Origin: Tychonema bourrellyi FEM_GT703
GTDB lineage: Bacteria > Cyanobacteriota > Cyanobacteriia > Cyanobacteriales > Microcoleaceae
DNA: 32,702 nt
Assembly (NCBI RefSeq): GCF_002412335.2
Contig: NZ_NXIB02000024.1
Coordinates: forward strand, 1 to 32,702
Reading direction: 5' to 3'
The notes under the pieces were generated by a model. It worked only from the letters and a program-made list of their open reading frames with translations. It was not told the DNA's origin and did no database searches. Position 1 is the stretch's first letter. Each line of letters begins with the position of its first letter. Shown here one piece after another: positions 32,067 through 32,702 of this stretch. The position numbers were made by a program, and so were the translations under genes.

Positions 32067-32702
32067 GTGAATATCAAAAATCGGTTAAAATCAGCGGTCA
32101 AACTGACTGGTGAAAATCTGAAGTCTGGAATCCAAAAACACCCCGATCGCAGTCTGCAAATCCCTTGGAATTTCGCTCAAGTGGGAGTGGTGATTTTCCC
32201 GGTAATTCCGATTTTGGGAGCTTTAGGAATCTTCCTGGGATTAATCGGCACTTACAAGCAAAAAACTAGCGAAATTCTCCGCTGTCCAGTCAATCGAGGT
32301 TTCGCAATTCTGAGCGTGTTGCTAATCATCACAGCGGTTTTTGCTAACAACCGGATTGAGGCTTTTTTAGGGTTGGGCAATTTTTTGCCGTTTTTTATAT
32401 TTTTTGCGACATTCAATCGTTTAATTCAAACTCCCACTCAATTGCGGCAATTGTCTTGGATAATCGTAATTAGTTCAATTCCCGTGATATTTCTGGGTTT
32501 GGGACAGCAATTTTTAGGTTGGAGTGGGATTGTTCAATTGCAGCCAGTTTTTGGTTGGGTACTGGAACCAAAAGGTAATCCTCCTGGTAGGATGGCTTCT
32601 GTATTTATGTATGCGAATATTTTGGCTTGTTATCTGACAATTGTATTTATTTTAGCTTTGGGATTGTGGATAGAAGGAAGAAGGATGAAGGAAGAAGGAA
32701 GA
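32067..32702 (+). CDS. O-antigen ligase / Wzy-like membrane protein, 3' end missing
   Basis: The frame is open from the GTG at 32067, with AGGAG at 32057-32061, to the last base of the window (212 codons, no stop). At least five hydrophobic segments are visible, including VGVVIFPVIPILGALGIFLG, GFAILSVLLIITAVFANNRI, LSWIIVISSIPVIFLGLGQQ and YANILACYLTIVFILALGLW. The loop NPPGRMASVFMYANILA is typical of the cyanobacterial O-antigen ligase/IctB-like family, whose full proteins have 10-12 segments. Such enzymes polymerise or ligate lipid-linked glycans in the periplasm. The last ten visible residues (EGRRMKEEGR) are encoded by STRR heptamers. Confidence 0.82.
   Translation, partial: MNIKNRLKSAVKLTGENLKSGIQKHPDRSLQIPWNFAQVGVVIFPVIPILGALGIFLGLIGTYKQKTSEILRCPVNRGFAILSVLLIITAVFANNRIEAFLGLGNFLPFFIFFATFNRLIQTPTQLRQLSWIIVISSIPVIFLGLGQQFLGWSGIVQLQPVFGWVLEPKGNPPGRMASVFMYANILACYLTIVFILALGLWIEGRRMKEEGR
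32673..32702 (+). repeat. GAAGGAA STRR tract inside the O-antigen-ligase-like gene
   Basis: Heptamers gaaggaa, gaaggat, gaaggaa and gaaggaa run to the end of the window and are translated as EGRRMKEEGR in a predicted cytoplasmic loop. The same tract occurs between genes at 30489-30514. The extent beyond the window is unknown. Confidence 0.8.

Overview
The window comes from a cyanobacterium, most likely a filamentous member of the Oscillatoriales (Microcoleus/Oscillatoria-like). The evidence is the very dense GCGATCGC (HIP1) octamer, the cyanobacterial panC-cmk gene fusion, a DUF3110 protein, a 2248-residue TamB/TIC236-like protein, RTX proteins without signal peptides, and many heptanucleotide STRR repeats. 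Species was not determined.

Layout. 1-771: 3' end of an RTX calcium-binding protein. 862-2165 (minus): murQ and a DUF3110 gene. 2479-9225: giant tamB with an internal ~297-bp tandem repeat, followed by a palindromic MITE-like element. 9846-12323: an SPFH-like/FHA protein (minus) and an LPG-synthase-like membrane protein (plus). 12527-21679: an accessory island with five toxin-antitoxin cassettes (three DUF433/DUF5615 pairs, one VapBC, one unknown-antitoxin/PIN pair), an HTH protein, a two-gene unit encoding a phosphodiester-glycosidase-like protein plus an RTX protein, and a Uma2 nuclease. HIP1-cored repeat arrays separate the TA cassettes, and four short inverted-repeat elements flank uma2. 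22073-24942 (minus): an RTX-glycerophosphodiesterase fusion and purM. 25304-29243: a candidate structured RNA leader, rlpA, panC-cmk and a polysaccharide deacetylase. 29449-30787 (minus): a flavin oxidoreductase and a probable gene remnant. 30860-32702: a small ORF, a YaaW-family gene and the start of an O-antigen-ligase-like gene cut by the window end.

Two themes stand out. First, many genes concern the cell envelope or surface: MurQ, TamB, RlpA, polysaccharide deacetylase, O-antigen ligase, and two predicted secreted phosphodiester hydrolases associated with homologous RTX modules. Second, repeats normally seen between genes also lie inside or at the edges of coding sequences: STRR heptamers in tamB and the O-antigen-ligase gene, a 20-bp palindrome twice in panC, a GC-rich repeat in tamB, and a repeat that supplies the stop codon of the oxidoreductase gene. 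This resembles the in-frame palindromic elements of Rickettsia and is the most unusual feature of the window.

All calls come from reading the sequence and remembered family motifs; no database search was run. No tRNA, rRNA, CRISPR array or transposase gene was recognised.
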